64,000 nt of DNA from positions 195,266,052 through 195,330,051 of the forward strand of contig CP136067.1 in the NCBI GenBank assembly GCA_032622095.1, written 5' to 3'. This document shows positions 1 through 11,305 of this stretch, piece after piece; position 1 is the first letter of the stretch, and every line of letters begins with the position of its first letter. This DNA comes from Siphonodentalium dalli (taxonomy: Eukaryota; Mollusca; Scaphopoda; Gadilida; Siphonodentaliidae). The notes below the pieces were generated by a model. The model was given only the letters and a program-made list of their open reading frames with translations, did not search any database and was not told the origin of the DNA. Position numbers and translations under genes: made by a program.

Positions 1-1145
1 CACCACTTAACTAGAACATATTTGGCAAACTTGAAAAGTGTTCTTTGAAAGAACCACCAGCTCTATGTAGCTCATATTTAATATTGAGGCTCCTTTGGTG
101 ATGTGTGATTCAGATTTGTTCAATCTGGGTCACCAGGTCAAGTAGGTGCAAGGCCAGCTACATTACTCTTTCTCTCCATAGTAATTCATGATATGTCTTC
201 TATGCAAGAATAAAATGGCCTATTTTGCTTATATTTGGTATGATTGGGTGACAGATTTGTGAAAATGGGATCACAAAGTCGAATAAGGGCAGAGCCAGAG
301 ACATAACTATTTCACCACATAGTAATTCTTAAAATATGTTTGCAAGAGCCAAGAATTATTAGTTGGCTTATTTAGCATGGAATGTTCTTGTTTGACTGTA
401 ATTCAGATTTTTTAAAATGGTCACCTGGTCAAATAGGGGCCAAGCGAAGGACAGTTTCCCTCTTAACCCTTTACCCAACAAACCGGCCAAACCGGCCAAA
501 TAAAGCTTCAACAGCCTAAAATATCTTCGGTCTGTCTCAATAGAACCATACAAATATGGATATCATTGGAACCGGCTCCTTGACCACATTGTGATAGTTA
601 CAGTTATGCCCTGTGCCAATGCATTCTCTTATATATGCGAGTCGACCATAGGTCGCCTCGCATATATAAGAGAATGCATTGGCCTAAAAAAAATCTTTTT
701 TTAAAACTTTTTACCATTTTTTCTTACATTCTTTAACAATTTTATAATTTTAAATGTGTTAAGCCAATGCATTCTCTTATATATGCGAGGCGACCTATGG
801 TCGACTCGCATATATAAGAGAATGCATTGGCACAGGGCCCTTCTGTTGGGTAAAGGGTTAATATGCTTCCTTTACAAGGACCATCAGGTCTATTTTACTG
901 ATATTTATGATATGTATGAAGGGTTCTTTGGTGTCTGGGATTCAAATTTATTCAGATGGGGTCACCAGGTTAAATAGGGTGGGACCAGGGACATAACCTT
1001 ATGTCTCTATAGTAATTCTTAAAATGTCTTCTCAAGAGAGGTTGGACTATTTAGCTCACATATAGTATGGAGGATCCTTTAGTGACTGAGATTCAGATTT
1101 GTCAACCTGTTAAGAAATGACGGGGCTATGGGGAGTTAACACTTT
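1..1145. repeat. Degenerate tandem repeat, period about 145-150 bp
   Basis: Diverged units carry the same landmarks in order: a block like ATTCAGATTTGTTCAA, then GGTCACCAGGTCAAATAGGG, then ACATAAC, then ATAGTAATTCTTAAAATG. The first landmark recurs near 109, 249, 401, 939 and 1090; removing the 395-bp insertion at 463-857 restores the spacing. No coding potential is visible. The repeat starts before the window. Confidence 0.7.
467..857. mobile_element. piggyBac-like MITE with TTAA target duplication
   Basis: The 391-bp element is flanked by TTAA (463-466 and 858-861) and ends in inverted repeats CCCTTTACCCAACA / TGTTGGGTAAAGGG. TTAA duplication with CCC-starting ends is typical of piggyBac elements. 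Inside are two further palindromes of about 60 bp (near 622-683 and 764-831), each with the arm CCAATGCATTCTCTTATATA around a GTCGACCATAGG-type centre. It has no transposase. A second copy lies at 52672-53065. It interrupts the tandem repeat. Confidence 0.85.
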
Positions 1146-1957
1146 TGTGTCTAATAAAATCATTGAAATACCAAATTCATTAAAACATCTACCTTGGAAC
1201 TAACTGACTGATTAATCTGACATACATGTATGGTGTTTTGGGTCCATGGATAATTGGCTTCAAACATGTCTAAATGGTTTTATAAAAAGGCGCTGGTGAG
1301 ATTGGAAATTTCCAACAATTGAGAAAGTTTGAGATGTCGGTTGTGAAATTCCAACCTAAGACTTGGGAGTCTGGAGCCCGGTCGGGAGGGGACTGGAGGA
1401 GGGGGGGGACGCCAGTTATTCGATTACCCGTTTTAGATATATTATGAAATGCGGATTTCATTTTAAGGACTATCTTTAATGGTTTTAATATTGGCTGATG
1501 CGATGTAATGATTATGTTGGTGCCTTTATGATTTTAAATACACTTTATAAACCCATGTGCATGTTGGACTTACTATTTAAGTTAAATCCAGTATAGTACA
1601 ACAAACGGAAAGTCAAAAACTGACGACTATAGCTCGATGTAGGTTACCCTAATCAACGTTTCGAGATCCTGCATGGGTACTCTAATGAACGGAAAGGTGA
1701 GAACTTGAACCAATCAGAGCCATTGAGAGCACGACATATTCTTATAATATCTAATGATCAGTAGTGTACAGTTGGTAATTTCAAGGTGGATATTCACCGA
1801 TCTACATACATGAAGCCTCTCTAGCCACATATCCTGTTTAGATCTACTTCTACCCGACATGGGAGGGTTAAAATAAGAAGAAAAAAGTCACATTTGAATT
1901 TATATGGGAGGGGCGTTGAGATAAAGGATTTCACTCTATTTAATGTTTACTATTTAT
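1146..1957. other. No gene seen
   Basis: AT-rich sequence with a short G-run near 1400 and no ORF resembling a known family. The short ORFs here lack splice or homology support. Confidence 0.5.
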
Positions 1958-2366
1958 TTAATCAACATCTCTCAGGTGAAGCAGTCTGAAGCCCCTATAA
2001 ACACCATTGTCACTTGGAAACGCCTGCCTTATTTTGCGCAACACACATGATGGCCCAGGCCTTCTGTTATAAAGTCCAAGATAGCCCCAGCACCAACGCT
2101 TAAACTGTCTGTAGGCTATGTGCCGATATTTATCATTCAAAGGACCATCAAAAGGATGACTGTATTGTTGCTGGTAACCCAGCCAGGCCACTTCCAACAC
2201 CCATGGATCCAGGCAAACACTATTAAAGGCATCAGTGTCTGATACAACTAAAGTTCTTCTGGTGCATGTATGCTGACTTAACTTCTTCTAATTTACTAGT
2301 AACAGCTCACGGCAACACCGACACTCAAGTGTAGTTGTCTGCACAATGCAATTTGAGCAGGAACAC
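1958..2366 (-). pseudogene. P2X7-type cytoplasmic domain exon, interrupted by a stop
   Basis: Read on the minus strand after an acceptor at 2367-2370, the exon opens with Cys-rich CSCSNC and ECRCC motifs. After a gap come VCLDPWVLEVAW, YRHIAYRQFKRW, PSCVLRKIR and a final GVYRGFRLL. This order matches the Zn-binding C-terminal (ballast) domain of P2X purinoceptor 7. Invertebrate genomes often encode it as a stand-alone domain without the channel. One in-frame TAG at 2288-2290 splits the Cys part from the rest, so this is a pseudogene unless that stretch is spliced out. The exon starts one base into a codon, so an upstream exon ending in phase 2 is required; none was found. The stop at 1958-1960 is the natural C-terminus. 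Identification is from remembered family motifs. Confidence 0.65.
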
Positions 2367-2560
2367 CTGGAATAGACAAGAAATCACAAATATTAACATT
2401 TTATAATTCTTTAGCACTGTATACGGTATGTAGCTGTATACATTGGACTGCCAGGAAATTCTGAAATATTTTGTGGCTCTTTAATGGACAAATTTTAATT
2501 CTGGTTCACATCATATTAATCTTATTATTTCCATAAATGCAGAATTCAAAGTGATATTAA

Positions 2561-3001
2561 AGGTACTCAATCCGATTAAGCACCCCTAAATTACTATTTC
2601 TTGGGCTTCAGGGGTAAACAATATTTTATTCGAGTCGAGGAACCCATCCATCAAAGCTCATAATTATTAGATATTGATTTTTGAAGTTTGTAATTTTTCT
2701 CGAGATGTGTTCTAATAATTGCCCCTAAGTTTGTAATTTTCTCGAGATGTGTACTAATAGTTTCCCCAGAAACACTTATTCAAACGGACGAAGATGGATA
2801 ACTCTAAAATCAAGTTTATTAATAACGCAATTTTGACGGCGTGTTTCTGGGCCAGAAACAATAGAAATATCAAAACTTCAAAAATTGATATCTGATCACT
2901 CTGAACGTTGATAGGTAGGTTTCTCGACTCGAATCAATTATTTTTTATCCCAGAAGCCAAAGAAATTGTAATTTATGAGGGCCTGATCGGATTGAGTACC
3001 T
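2561..3001. mobile_element. TTAA-flanked MITE, AGGTACTCAATCCGAT family, copy 1
   Basis: TTAA at 2557-2560 and 3002-3005 flanks inverted ends AGGTACTCAATCCGAT / ATCGGATTGAGTACCT. Much of the interior is also inverted, with ATTCGAGTCGAGGAACCCAT facing its complement. It has no ORF of note. Related copies are at 17837-18316 and 37228-37707, and a truncated end lies near 31779-31840. TTAA duplication suggests mobilisation by a piggyBac-type or other TTAA-specific transposase. Confidence 0.8.
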
Positions 3002-3005
3002 TTAA

Positions 3006-3935
3006 CGGAGACCAAAATATTAGATAAGCGATTTCAGAAGTACTAAGTTTGACATTATATCGATGTCAAGCAGATTATGAGGCATTCAACAATGGTCTAG
3101 TCTGCATCTCTGTCCTCCAATAATATGCAATTCTTTGTTTATTACATGCCCGGTTGACATTCCCTTTTTAAATCTAATGACTAGTGTATCTTCTGTTACA
3201 ATGGTTGATAGCTAGTAGTAGCTAATGCAACATAGGTTTTGGCCTTTGGGTATAAAAACGCATATTACAGCTAAAAATATGTGTCAGTTTGTTTATAGAA
3301 CAGACACGGGGCAACTAATAATCTCAGATTTGCTAATGTCATAGATTTATTTTGCTAATGTACGTATTACCAGTATGTATGACCTCTTTTAACCATTTCT
3401 ATCCCATAAGAAATGTTCAGAGTGTAAGTTCAACAACCAACCATAGGTTGTCTATATTGAACTTATTATCTAATCATTTTCCTAAATAATTAGGGCTCAT
3501 TCTGCAATTTTATTTATATGGCGTCATTCCAATGTAAACGTTTATAATTGAATGAGAGAATCCATTTATTATAGAAAGGATTAAAGATGGCCTATCTCTT
3601 CCGAATTACATTTATACAGTTCCAGGAATATAAAATAACTTTTAAGTTGAAGACACCTGGTCAGAAAGACTTCATACATGTATATTGATTTTATATTGAT
3701 AATGAATGAAGTGGGACATTTTTCTGTTACTATTTTTAGAAAGAGAAAATGCATGCATTCAAATTTTGTAATGAAATCAAAATCAATTGATAGAAGCGTC
3801 TCCATATAGGAGTCTTTGATTCATTTTATTATTTCACACCCAATAAACTACAACTCCTGACTATACATTCACATACATGAAGCAAATATATATTTATTAT
3901 CGCAACAGTGTGTTGATCTGTGTCGTATCACTCGA
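3006..3935. other. No gene seen
   Basis: AT-rich spacer. Small ORFs here have no recognisable motif or splice context. Confidence 0.5.
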
Positions 3936-4012
3936 GTTGAGGTGGGCAAATTGCCAGATCAAACGAGTTACCGCAGGCACCGAGTTTGATCCGGCAATCT
4001 GCCCACCTCAAC
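3936..4012. repeat. Short inverted repeat (hairpin)
   Basis: Arms GTTGAGGTGGGCAAATTGCC and the facing complement near 3984-4012 enclose a loop of about 20 bp. The arms are GC-rich against an AT-rich background. No target duplication was found, so it is called only as a hairpin. Confidence 0.6.
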
Positions 4013-4745
4013 GAGACGTGATGCGTAGATGCGGATCAACTCACTGCTGTGATAAAGGTTTATTATATGCATTGACGCCCAGTTTACAATAATAACCATA
4101 TAAATTTCAGAATTTTTTTTCACTTCAGCAGTTCAATTTTCTTGCCAAAGTCTATTTTTAACGGATAAATAGTTCGTCGTCGTTAATTCGGCACATCTCA
4201 GAAAATTTCGTAGGAGTGTGATCTGATTTGATCGGGGAAATCTCACTCAGTGTGATCCGACGATTTGGATTAGATCGTCAAACGATAGTGGTATTTAGAG
4301 AAGAATAGTCATAGTCATATAATAATTCCAGTTATCGCTTCGTTTGCAATTGTTTATAGTACTATTGATCACCAATTTGCATGGGCAGCCCTGTAAATTA
4401 GCAGGAATTTATACCAAGGCTAAACAAAATTGCCAAGGCCAGATTTATCTGGACATTGCATCATGTCGCATATTTATGAGGTTAGATTCAAACTTGTCTG
4501 TGACTTCTTATTTATTACACAATCTAAATCCTTCAACTCAATGTGATCATAGTGGCAGTACCAGCGAAATATGTAGTTAGGACGGCTATGATAGTATTGA
4601 TATAATTTGTAGAACTGTTTATATATAATACAAATGAGTGAACATATACATACTCATCCCTCATAATTGGCCATGGCAATCAGCAATGCCGAAGCCATTT
4701 GCTGAAGCAAACTGGGCCACGGCAACGGGTTGCCGTAGCAGATTG

Positions 4746-5223
4746 GATGGTATCACCCCCCCCCCCCCCCCCCCCCCCCCCTTTTTCGGTATGCGGGATT
4801 CAGGGTGTTTTGAAGCCATACGCAGGATTCATACCCCCGAATTAACTGGTATTCGGGTTCAAGCAAAACATCTTGGATGCAGGTTTTGATGGCGCAAAGT
4901 AATATTTTGTGCTAGTTATCTGTATGAATGAGTGGGTAGAATAGCTTCTTCGGCATATTCGACCACCATGCCATCATAAAGTATCATTAATCGTATCATT
5001 ACGGCCTCATAACGCGACCGGCATCTTAATGTGTCTTATGTAACTTCTGCTTGTATCTGTCTGATATTAAAACAGTCAATGTGTATGTCATTTATCGCAT
5101 ATTATTTCTTAACATGTATTCAGGATTCACCCCCCAAAATTAACTGGTATTCAGGATTCACCCCCCCCCCCCCCCCAAAAATTAACTGGTATTAAGGATT
5201 CAGGGGAGGGGGGTGATACCCTC
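4746..5223. mobile_element. Non-autonomous element with C-tract ends
   Basis: The ends GATGGTATCACCCCC and GGGGGTGATACCCTC are inverted repeats, flanked by a 6-bp direct repeat AGATTG (4740-4745 and 5224-5229). It contains a 36-base C run (4756-4791), a 16-base C run (5161-5176) and three copies of AATTAACTGGTATT. A decayed relative with the same GATACGCGGGATTCAGGG-type block lies near 26682-26755. Family unknown. Confidence 0.55.
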
Positions 5224-5229
5224 AGATTG

Positions 5230-5866
5230 TCGAGACCAAACTATCTGAATTAAGAGCGCTGCATACTACTGCTAATGAGATCATTGTTTTATGTATACAT
5301 AGATGCACACCGTGTCGTAGTGTTTTCTACATAAATGCACATGTGTTGATAGTTTTTGTAAGTTAATTTTCTTCCGTTTATCGGTCAAACAACCATGTAG
5401 TTCTTTCCGTCCCTGTTTAATACTAAGAACAATATGCGACCGATGACAAATTTTATTGCATTTTCATCATTGTGATAAAAGAGTGCCTTTATCAGAACTT
5501 TGGAAGCAATTATTTACACATTTCAATCTCGCGCCGACTGAGACTAGTGTGCATTTATAAATGTATATACATACATGTAAATGTACATGGTGTGCAATTA
5601 TATATAAAACGTTACAACGACCTAATTAGCCATACTACTGGTAATACGAACAACATGATTTTTCCATCTGTAAGTTTCTGTAAGTCTGCAGCAATACATG
5701 TATTTGTTTGTAATACAGGGATTTATTGTAGCTAATTCAAGTAATTGTTTTTATGTACGTTATTCTCAATATCAGTTTGATTTATGTTGAACTTCAAGTA
5801 ACTTTTGTAAGTGCATTCAAATGTTCATACAATATATGTTCACGATGTTTCATTTCTAATAAGGAC
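5230..5866. other. No gene seen
   Basis: AT-rich spacer with many TACATGTA motifs. ORFs here look incidental. Confidence 0.5.
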
Positions 5867-5957
5867 CGATTTCCTCCTCAACGCTGCCATCAGTATCGTG
5901 ACTATCGTCGGAAGAATCGCCGGAACTTTCATTCAGAATGTTGTCTACAGCTGCCAT
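5867..5957 (-). CDS. Candidate first coding exon, acidic N-terminus
   Basis: On the minus strand, ATG at 5957 opens 30 codons rich in Ser, Asp and Glu (starts MAAVDNILNESSGDSS) and ends at a possible but weak GT donor at 5865-5866. The block is richer in G+C than its surroundings, with a GC-rich upstream stretch to about 6090 that could be a 5' end. Acidic Ser-rich N-termini are common in stand-alone P2X7-domain proteins, and the broken P2X7 domain lies downstream on the same strand. The phases (1 here, 2 needed there) demand an extra exon that I could not find. Treat as a hypothesis. Confidence 0.25.
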
Positions 5958-6424
5958 TTTCAGAAGAGTACGAGTGTCCCCGGCTGACATCATCGCCCAA
6001 AAGAGACTCCAAAAGTTACGTTCCGGGGTAGGTTTGCAGCCGGCTGATTAACACTGTCGGTGAATGCGGAACCGAAGCGTCGTTCGGCACAGGCTTAATT
6101 TTTCGTTGTTAGAGGGTCGGGTTGAACTCGAAAAAGCATAAATGATTCAAAAGTGCTGGGAATTGCGTCCATCTCTTTAAATTGATTATGAAAAGTTGTG
6201 GTCTCCAGAGTCCCAGTCTTATCAGTCTTTGCAGTCTGGTGACCGACCCCACATCATTGACTGTGTTGTTTATCATTTGTCTGCTGTAACACACGTGACA
6301 GTCATATACAAGCATGGTACACTAATACATTTACTACACATCCTTAAGGACCGATCGCATAGTTATGATGGGGTCATTATCTCGACTATGCAGTGAATCA
6401 TTTTATATAATATTGAATGCACAC
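5958..6424. other. No gene seen
   Basis: Spacer up to the left edge of the segmental duplication. It holds no recognisable coding or repeat family. Confidence 0.45.
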
Positions 6425-6889
6425 CAAATGCTGCTTGAAAATATCACCAAAATTTCGTGCAAAATGTAACACGTGACACGGAATGGCCCCAATGATCATT
6501 TCTTGGAATGACAATTGTAATCATAAAATGACGAAATAAAATCTTTTCCAAATAAGGAGCACATGCCAGAATTGAAACTGTTTTGAAAACTATTGTGTGA
6601 ATCTTGAATGGTTTAATCTCTTCTAAGTTACATTTAATAATTATATAGTAACTGCATATATGTATGTGAGCTATAAATATATGTTTAATCTCTATGACCT
6701 TGAAACTAGCATAGTCGGACTCTTGCCATGATCGAGGATGTTCCACCGCAAGAAAAGTCAAAATCCTTTACGAATTGACTTATGGGCTTGAAAGGCTTCT
6801 GACTGATATACACGCATCCTTCAAAATCCTCTCGACAGAATCCAAAACTCCTTTATTAATCACAGCCTCGTAATCTATTGGTCAAATTC

Positions 6890-7187
6890 ATTAAAGACAT
6901 ATTATGGACTTGTTCGGGTGTGTGAAATTGATAAGTTAGTTCTCAGACGCAATGTCAACTGTGGGCATGTAGCATTCTACAAACATCGCCAAATATATCA
7001 ATGTCTGAACTATGCATAATTGTAAATATTTACATCTCGATTCGGGATGCAATCGGCGATAAACTAACGCAAATAATTTCGCCATCCAGCATCATTGTAT
7101 TTAATTGATATATAAGAATGACGGTGTGTGTGTTGGAAATTTTGATTAATATACGAAAAATAACCGGAGTGTTTCACATTACTTTAA
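6890..7187 (+). repeat. Dispersed unit, copy 1 of 4
   Basis: The unit begins ATTAAAGACATATTATGGAC and ends near GTTTCACATTACTTTAA. It recurs at 9373-9747, 51703-52075 and 53250-53618, so each duplication copy has two. Short frames across it are not conserved between copies, so I read it as non-coding. Confidence 0.65.
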
Positions 7188-7517
7188 CCTAGAAGCTCAC
7201 AATTTAGATATAGCCAATTATGAAGTAGTTTATATTATTGTCAACATTAGGTTGGTTAGTTACACTATGGAAATTGTTGGAAGTTTGATGTCCAACGTAA
7301 TGATGTGAAGTCTGGATCATGCTGCTTGATAACAACTCATCATTGGGTGGCCATTTAGTGACATAGAAATCAAAGTTGAATGAGATTTTTTAGAGACGTT
7401 TGTTGGCTTTTTAGAAATATCAGCTGTGGCGATGGCTTGGTTGAATTGAACTATCATGTGTGTACAAGCCTGAGTTTAGTTTAGTGTGCCTGTCATTTGC
7501 AGAATGAGGTCTCCAGA

Positions 7518-9254
7518 CAGGGGGGTGGAAAAAAGTTTTTTCCGGGCACGTATGCTGGGGTGGGTGGGCCCAACAAACAATTTTTTCCACAACTCAAAAA
7601 TATTTTTCCTGCAAGTCTTTTTGACTGTTTTTGCAATGAGTTTGGCTTAAAACACATCTATATGTCAATATTAACATAAATGACAAATTTCATGATGATC
7701 AGACAAACAGTACTCTCGGGATCCAAATAATAGTAGGGGGCGGAATAATAGTACAGGGGGGAGAACTGCTTTGAAATTAAATAAAAGTACGGGGGTTCAA
7801 TAATAGTACAGGGGTATAATGTAAAAAAATTATCCACTACATGTACAAGTAATATAATTAAGGTTGATTGGAAGTAGTGAAAATTGGTGACAAGAAATTT
7901 TCATCCTAAATCATTACAAATAAATTGTTTTTCAAAATTTCTATTCAAGCTTTTATTAAATTGACATCATTAGATTTAACGTTTTTCAGTGACTCAAATG
8001 TTTCTCACCGCTCTTGCGAGGTATCCTTCTGCGGGTGAGGCCTTCGTGAATCGTTTCTTTTTGGCATTCCATGTTGAGTTTTTTTCAGCTAAGGCAGTTT
8101 CATATTCTTTCTTGTATTTGTCGGCTAATACTCCCAGTTATTCTTTCTGTTGTAAAGTGTATTTTTGATGCCTAACGCGGAAAACATCATCGGCCATTTT
8201 TTCCCGACTAGGCCTACAGATTGAAATACCGAAACACACGTTCGAAAAATAGCCGCAATGGGACATTCCAAGGTCGACTGAAGTCTGAAGAGGTTCACAA
8301 AATGATAGTATTTTACACCCAGCATTGTCGCAACATCATTATAGATACATACAGTTAATTCACGCGCAATTGACAAATTAAATAAACCATCTCGGAATTC
8401 CATGCTAAATATCTTTTTAAATTGGTCGCGACGCATTATTATCTAAATATTTCAAAGAAATAAATATGCATTCTATTAATTATCCCCTTTATGTGGCCCG
8501 AGTATACCCCGGTGGCGTTAAAAATAGATAGCATTATTACTCGATGAATGAAAATAAACGGCAACCGTCTTGACAACGCGTCATTCAATCCAGGCACCTA
8601 ATGATATTGACCAATGGGACATTCGGAACACCGAAGAGGAATCAAGCGTCATCATTAAAAATAGGCAGCTAATAATATCGACCAATGAGGACCCGTGTTG
8701 CGTCACGTAATCGCCACAGTTAATAATATCGGCCAATGAATGAGCAGTATCACGAAATCGAAAACTTATTATCTGCACATTTTTAAATCTAGTTTTTGCA
8801 AGGGACATGCAGTTTTTTTGTGTGGAAAATTAATAAACGAAGGGGTCACTAATAAGCTTGTACAGGGGGGATTTTTAGCTGAAAATAAATAATCGTACCT
8901 GTACGCTTATTTGGATCCCGAGAGTATAGCCTGTAGCCCATGCTAATGGATTGAATTTTGAAATCCAAGATGGCTGCTGGCATGTTTTTTTTGACAGAAT
9001 GACCCCAAAAGACTTGTTCCTATTTACATGTCAATGTTAACATCCATGACTAATAATAGTATGCACAGAAATTCATATACAGCTGTTTACAGTGAATTTC
9101 CCCTCGCAAATCTCTGTTTTAGTGTTAAAAGGGGGGTGCGTGTCGAAAAATGGTCGGAAAAAAAAATTTGGACGCGGGGGTGGGTGGCTTCCAACAAGGG
9201 TCGAAAGTTAAAAATCAGCATACGTGCCTGCAAATTTTTTTCGACTCCCCCCTG
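7518..9254. mobile_element. 1.7-kb element with CAGGGGGG inverted ends
   Basis: The ends CAGGGGGGTGG... and its complement ...CCCCCCTG share a second inverted block, GGCACGTATGCTG, about 25-35 bp inside each end. The flanks are CTCCAGA (7511-7517 and 9255-9261), a 7-bp duplication, or an 8-bp hAT-type one with a change. The interior carries a partial copy, reversed, of the roughly 160-bp repeat of 41-43 kb (near 8940-9010). A second element (7713-8924) is nested inside. No transposase gene was seen. Confidence 0.65.
7713..8924. mobile_element. 1.2-kb TA-flanked element, CTCTCGGGATCC ends
   Basis: Inverted ends CTCTCGGGATCCAAATAA / TTATTTGGATCCCGAGAG are flanked by TA (7711-7712 and 8925-8926). 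Just inside the left end AATAATAGTAC-RGGGG occurs about four times, and GTACAGGGGGG recurs near the right end, like transposase-binding sites. Near 8600-8745 three copies of TAATRATATYGRCCAATG are spaced about 50-70 bp apart, with CGTCA-type motifs between. Minus-strand ORFs of 103 and 75 codons (8125-8436, 8581-8808) have no motif I recognise. Confidence 0.65.
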
Positions 9255-9372
9255 CTCCAGAGGGTGAATTTAGTGACGCTATCCCGCATTAGCTCAATTA
9301 GTTTCTGACCGTGCAGTATATTGACAATACCTTTTGTAAACTGTCTAGGCTGTGTCAGTGTTTACATACAAG

Positions 9373-9747
9373 ATTAAAGACATACTATGGACTTGTTCGA
9401 GTTCATGAAACTGATAAGTTAGTATTCAGGCATTATGTCAACCTGGAGAATGTACATAGCATTCTACTAACATCGCAGAAAATTTCAAAGAAATCGGCCA
9501 TACTGATGGGGACCATATTGTCAATAGAAAACATCGTCAAAACTACGCTCAATTGTAAATATTTACATCTAGATTCGGGATGCAACAATCAAACACAAAT
9601 GATTTTGCCATCCAGAGTCAGTGCCTTTAATTATAAAATGATGGTGTATGTTGGCAATTTGGATTAATATTCGTAAAAAGAACTTTGAGCAAGATTATTC
9701 TCCATTTCTATTGGATCGCCCAACTGGAGTGTTTCACAACACTTTAA
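9373..9747 (+). repeat. Dispersed unit, copy 2 of 4
   Basis: Same unit as 6890-7187. The TTAA at 9374-9377 is the intact, unoccupied counterpart of the site that in copy B holds the nested elements 52614-53250. Confidence 0.65.
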
Positions 9748-9824
9748 AAGAACAAAACACATGGAATGCTGAGATCATGATATGAAATTCTGTTGTTATT
9801 GGATGAAGGAGGTTATGATCAGGG

Positions 9825-10788
9825 TAGAGGTGCCACGATTATTGATTTTGATAATCGATAATCGGTCATCAATAATCGACTATAATCGATTAATCGTACC
9901 TAATAACATCAGTACCGGTAGGAGTATTCTGTAATATGGCCTATTGGCTGGGTGCTGGTTAACTGCACTGTCGCTGGTTGTTTGAGGCATCGGCCGATGA
10001 AATGTTTACATTAATAAGTGCATCAAAAACCACTGTTAATGACCAATGAACACAATGTATTGAAAGTAGGAATGCACAACGGATGGCCGGCGGTTCCTAA
10101 AAAAGGGAAACTATTTCATCAAACATCCAGAGCGTGGATAACAATCACAAAGATGTGTCCCCACCTGCAAATTGTAGGACAAATTAAACATTTTGATAAT
10201 AGCGAGTTTCATTCAGCATTCACCGCATGATACGTGATAGCCTGTGCTAGTGTCATCTTAGAATAACAATGCAAACAAAGTATAGTCGCAAATGACATCG
10301 CGGAGAACATCGATGATTAAAATGCTGTAGGTTCCGTGGTTTCCAGAGAATGTCAAACAACTCACCATTGGTCCAATCAGATTCAAGGCTAGTGGCGTTC
10401 ATTTCATTGAACACGGTACCAGTCGGAATATTTCAAAGATATAGTGCCGCCTTTCAAGTATAGATATACAACGACATCGCCATAAGTTCAAAGCTTTGTA
10501 GAATATACAACGACCCGAAGAGTAGCCATGTCACATCATCAATTGAACTGCCGACTGTTTGCAACATATTAAGTTAGTAGTACTCATGTCGGAATCTCTT
10601 TGATCTGCGATCAAAGGTTGTTAACCCTTCAGTTGTAGATAAAACTGTGTAAAACAAAGTGTTCAATAATATCCAACATTTTCCGACGTCCGAAATAAAT
10701 AACGTAGATTAATCGACTATGGAAATGGTAATCAATTATCGGCTTTATCAACGGTTCATCGATTATACGATTAATCGTGGCACCCCTA
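9825..10788. mobile_element. hAT-type non-autonomous element
   Basis: The 964-bp element has inverted ends TAGAGGTGCCACGATTA / TAATCGTGGCACCCCTA and an exact 8-bp duplication GATCAGGG (9817-9824 and 10789-10796), the hAT signature. Palindromic AATCGATTAATCG clusters lie inside both ends. Copy B has the clean site at 53689-53696 with one GATCAGGG. No transposase is visible; the 70-codon ORF inside has no known motif. Confidence 0.9.
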
Positions 10789-11305
10789 GATCAGGGTAAA
10801 TTAGAGTGTCTGCGAGTCACAATCTATGATCAGGGTAAATTAGAGTGTCTGTGAGTCACAATCAAGCTTGAATTACTTCCTAAATTGCTTGTGGACGACA
10901 CAATTACCCTGTCATCATCTCACTTATTCTATTATAATCGAGAATGTCTGATCTCAAAGAGGCTGCTAACCTTTCTCAACTATCTTATTGTAATTTGCAA
11001 CTTATAGTAGATTGTAGGGACTCACATATTTTCTTGAACATATTTGACTTAACTTGTTTGTGAATGATCTTGAAGGCCCCTATATTTAGATTTATTCAGA
11101 TGGGGACCATATTGTCAAATATGGGCAGACATGGATGACTCTATGTACTGGAGTGGGTATGGCATAATAGTTAATAACAATGTCCAGTTTATTTGGTCAT
11201 TCAAACTAGTTGATTTTTGAGTGATCTGTTTACTAAAATGGTAGACACAGTTCATTCGCACAGCTGCTTTTATATTAATTCATTGTCCTTGGGGTGTCTG
11301 CGTGT

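Larger units (their letters stand above)
7465..9290. mobile_element. CAAGCCT-family MITE, broken by nested insertions
   Basis: The left half (CAAGCCTGAG..., then CTGTCATTTGCAGAATGAGG) matches the hAT-type MITEs at 43258-43406, 59679-59931 and 63761-64000. The element at 7518-9254 splits it, and only GAGGGTGAATTTAGTGACGC remains on the right. Copy B has unrelated sequence at the equivalent position (52343-52535). Confidence 0.6.

Noticed and set aside
6444-6761. 105-codon minus-strand ORF at the duplication edge
   Set aside because: The matching region of copy B (51240-51560) has several indels that break the frame; no family motif.
9311-9667. 118-codon ORF over a dispersed unit
   Set aside because: Its counterparts in the other three copies of the unit are interrupted, and no motif is recognisable.
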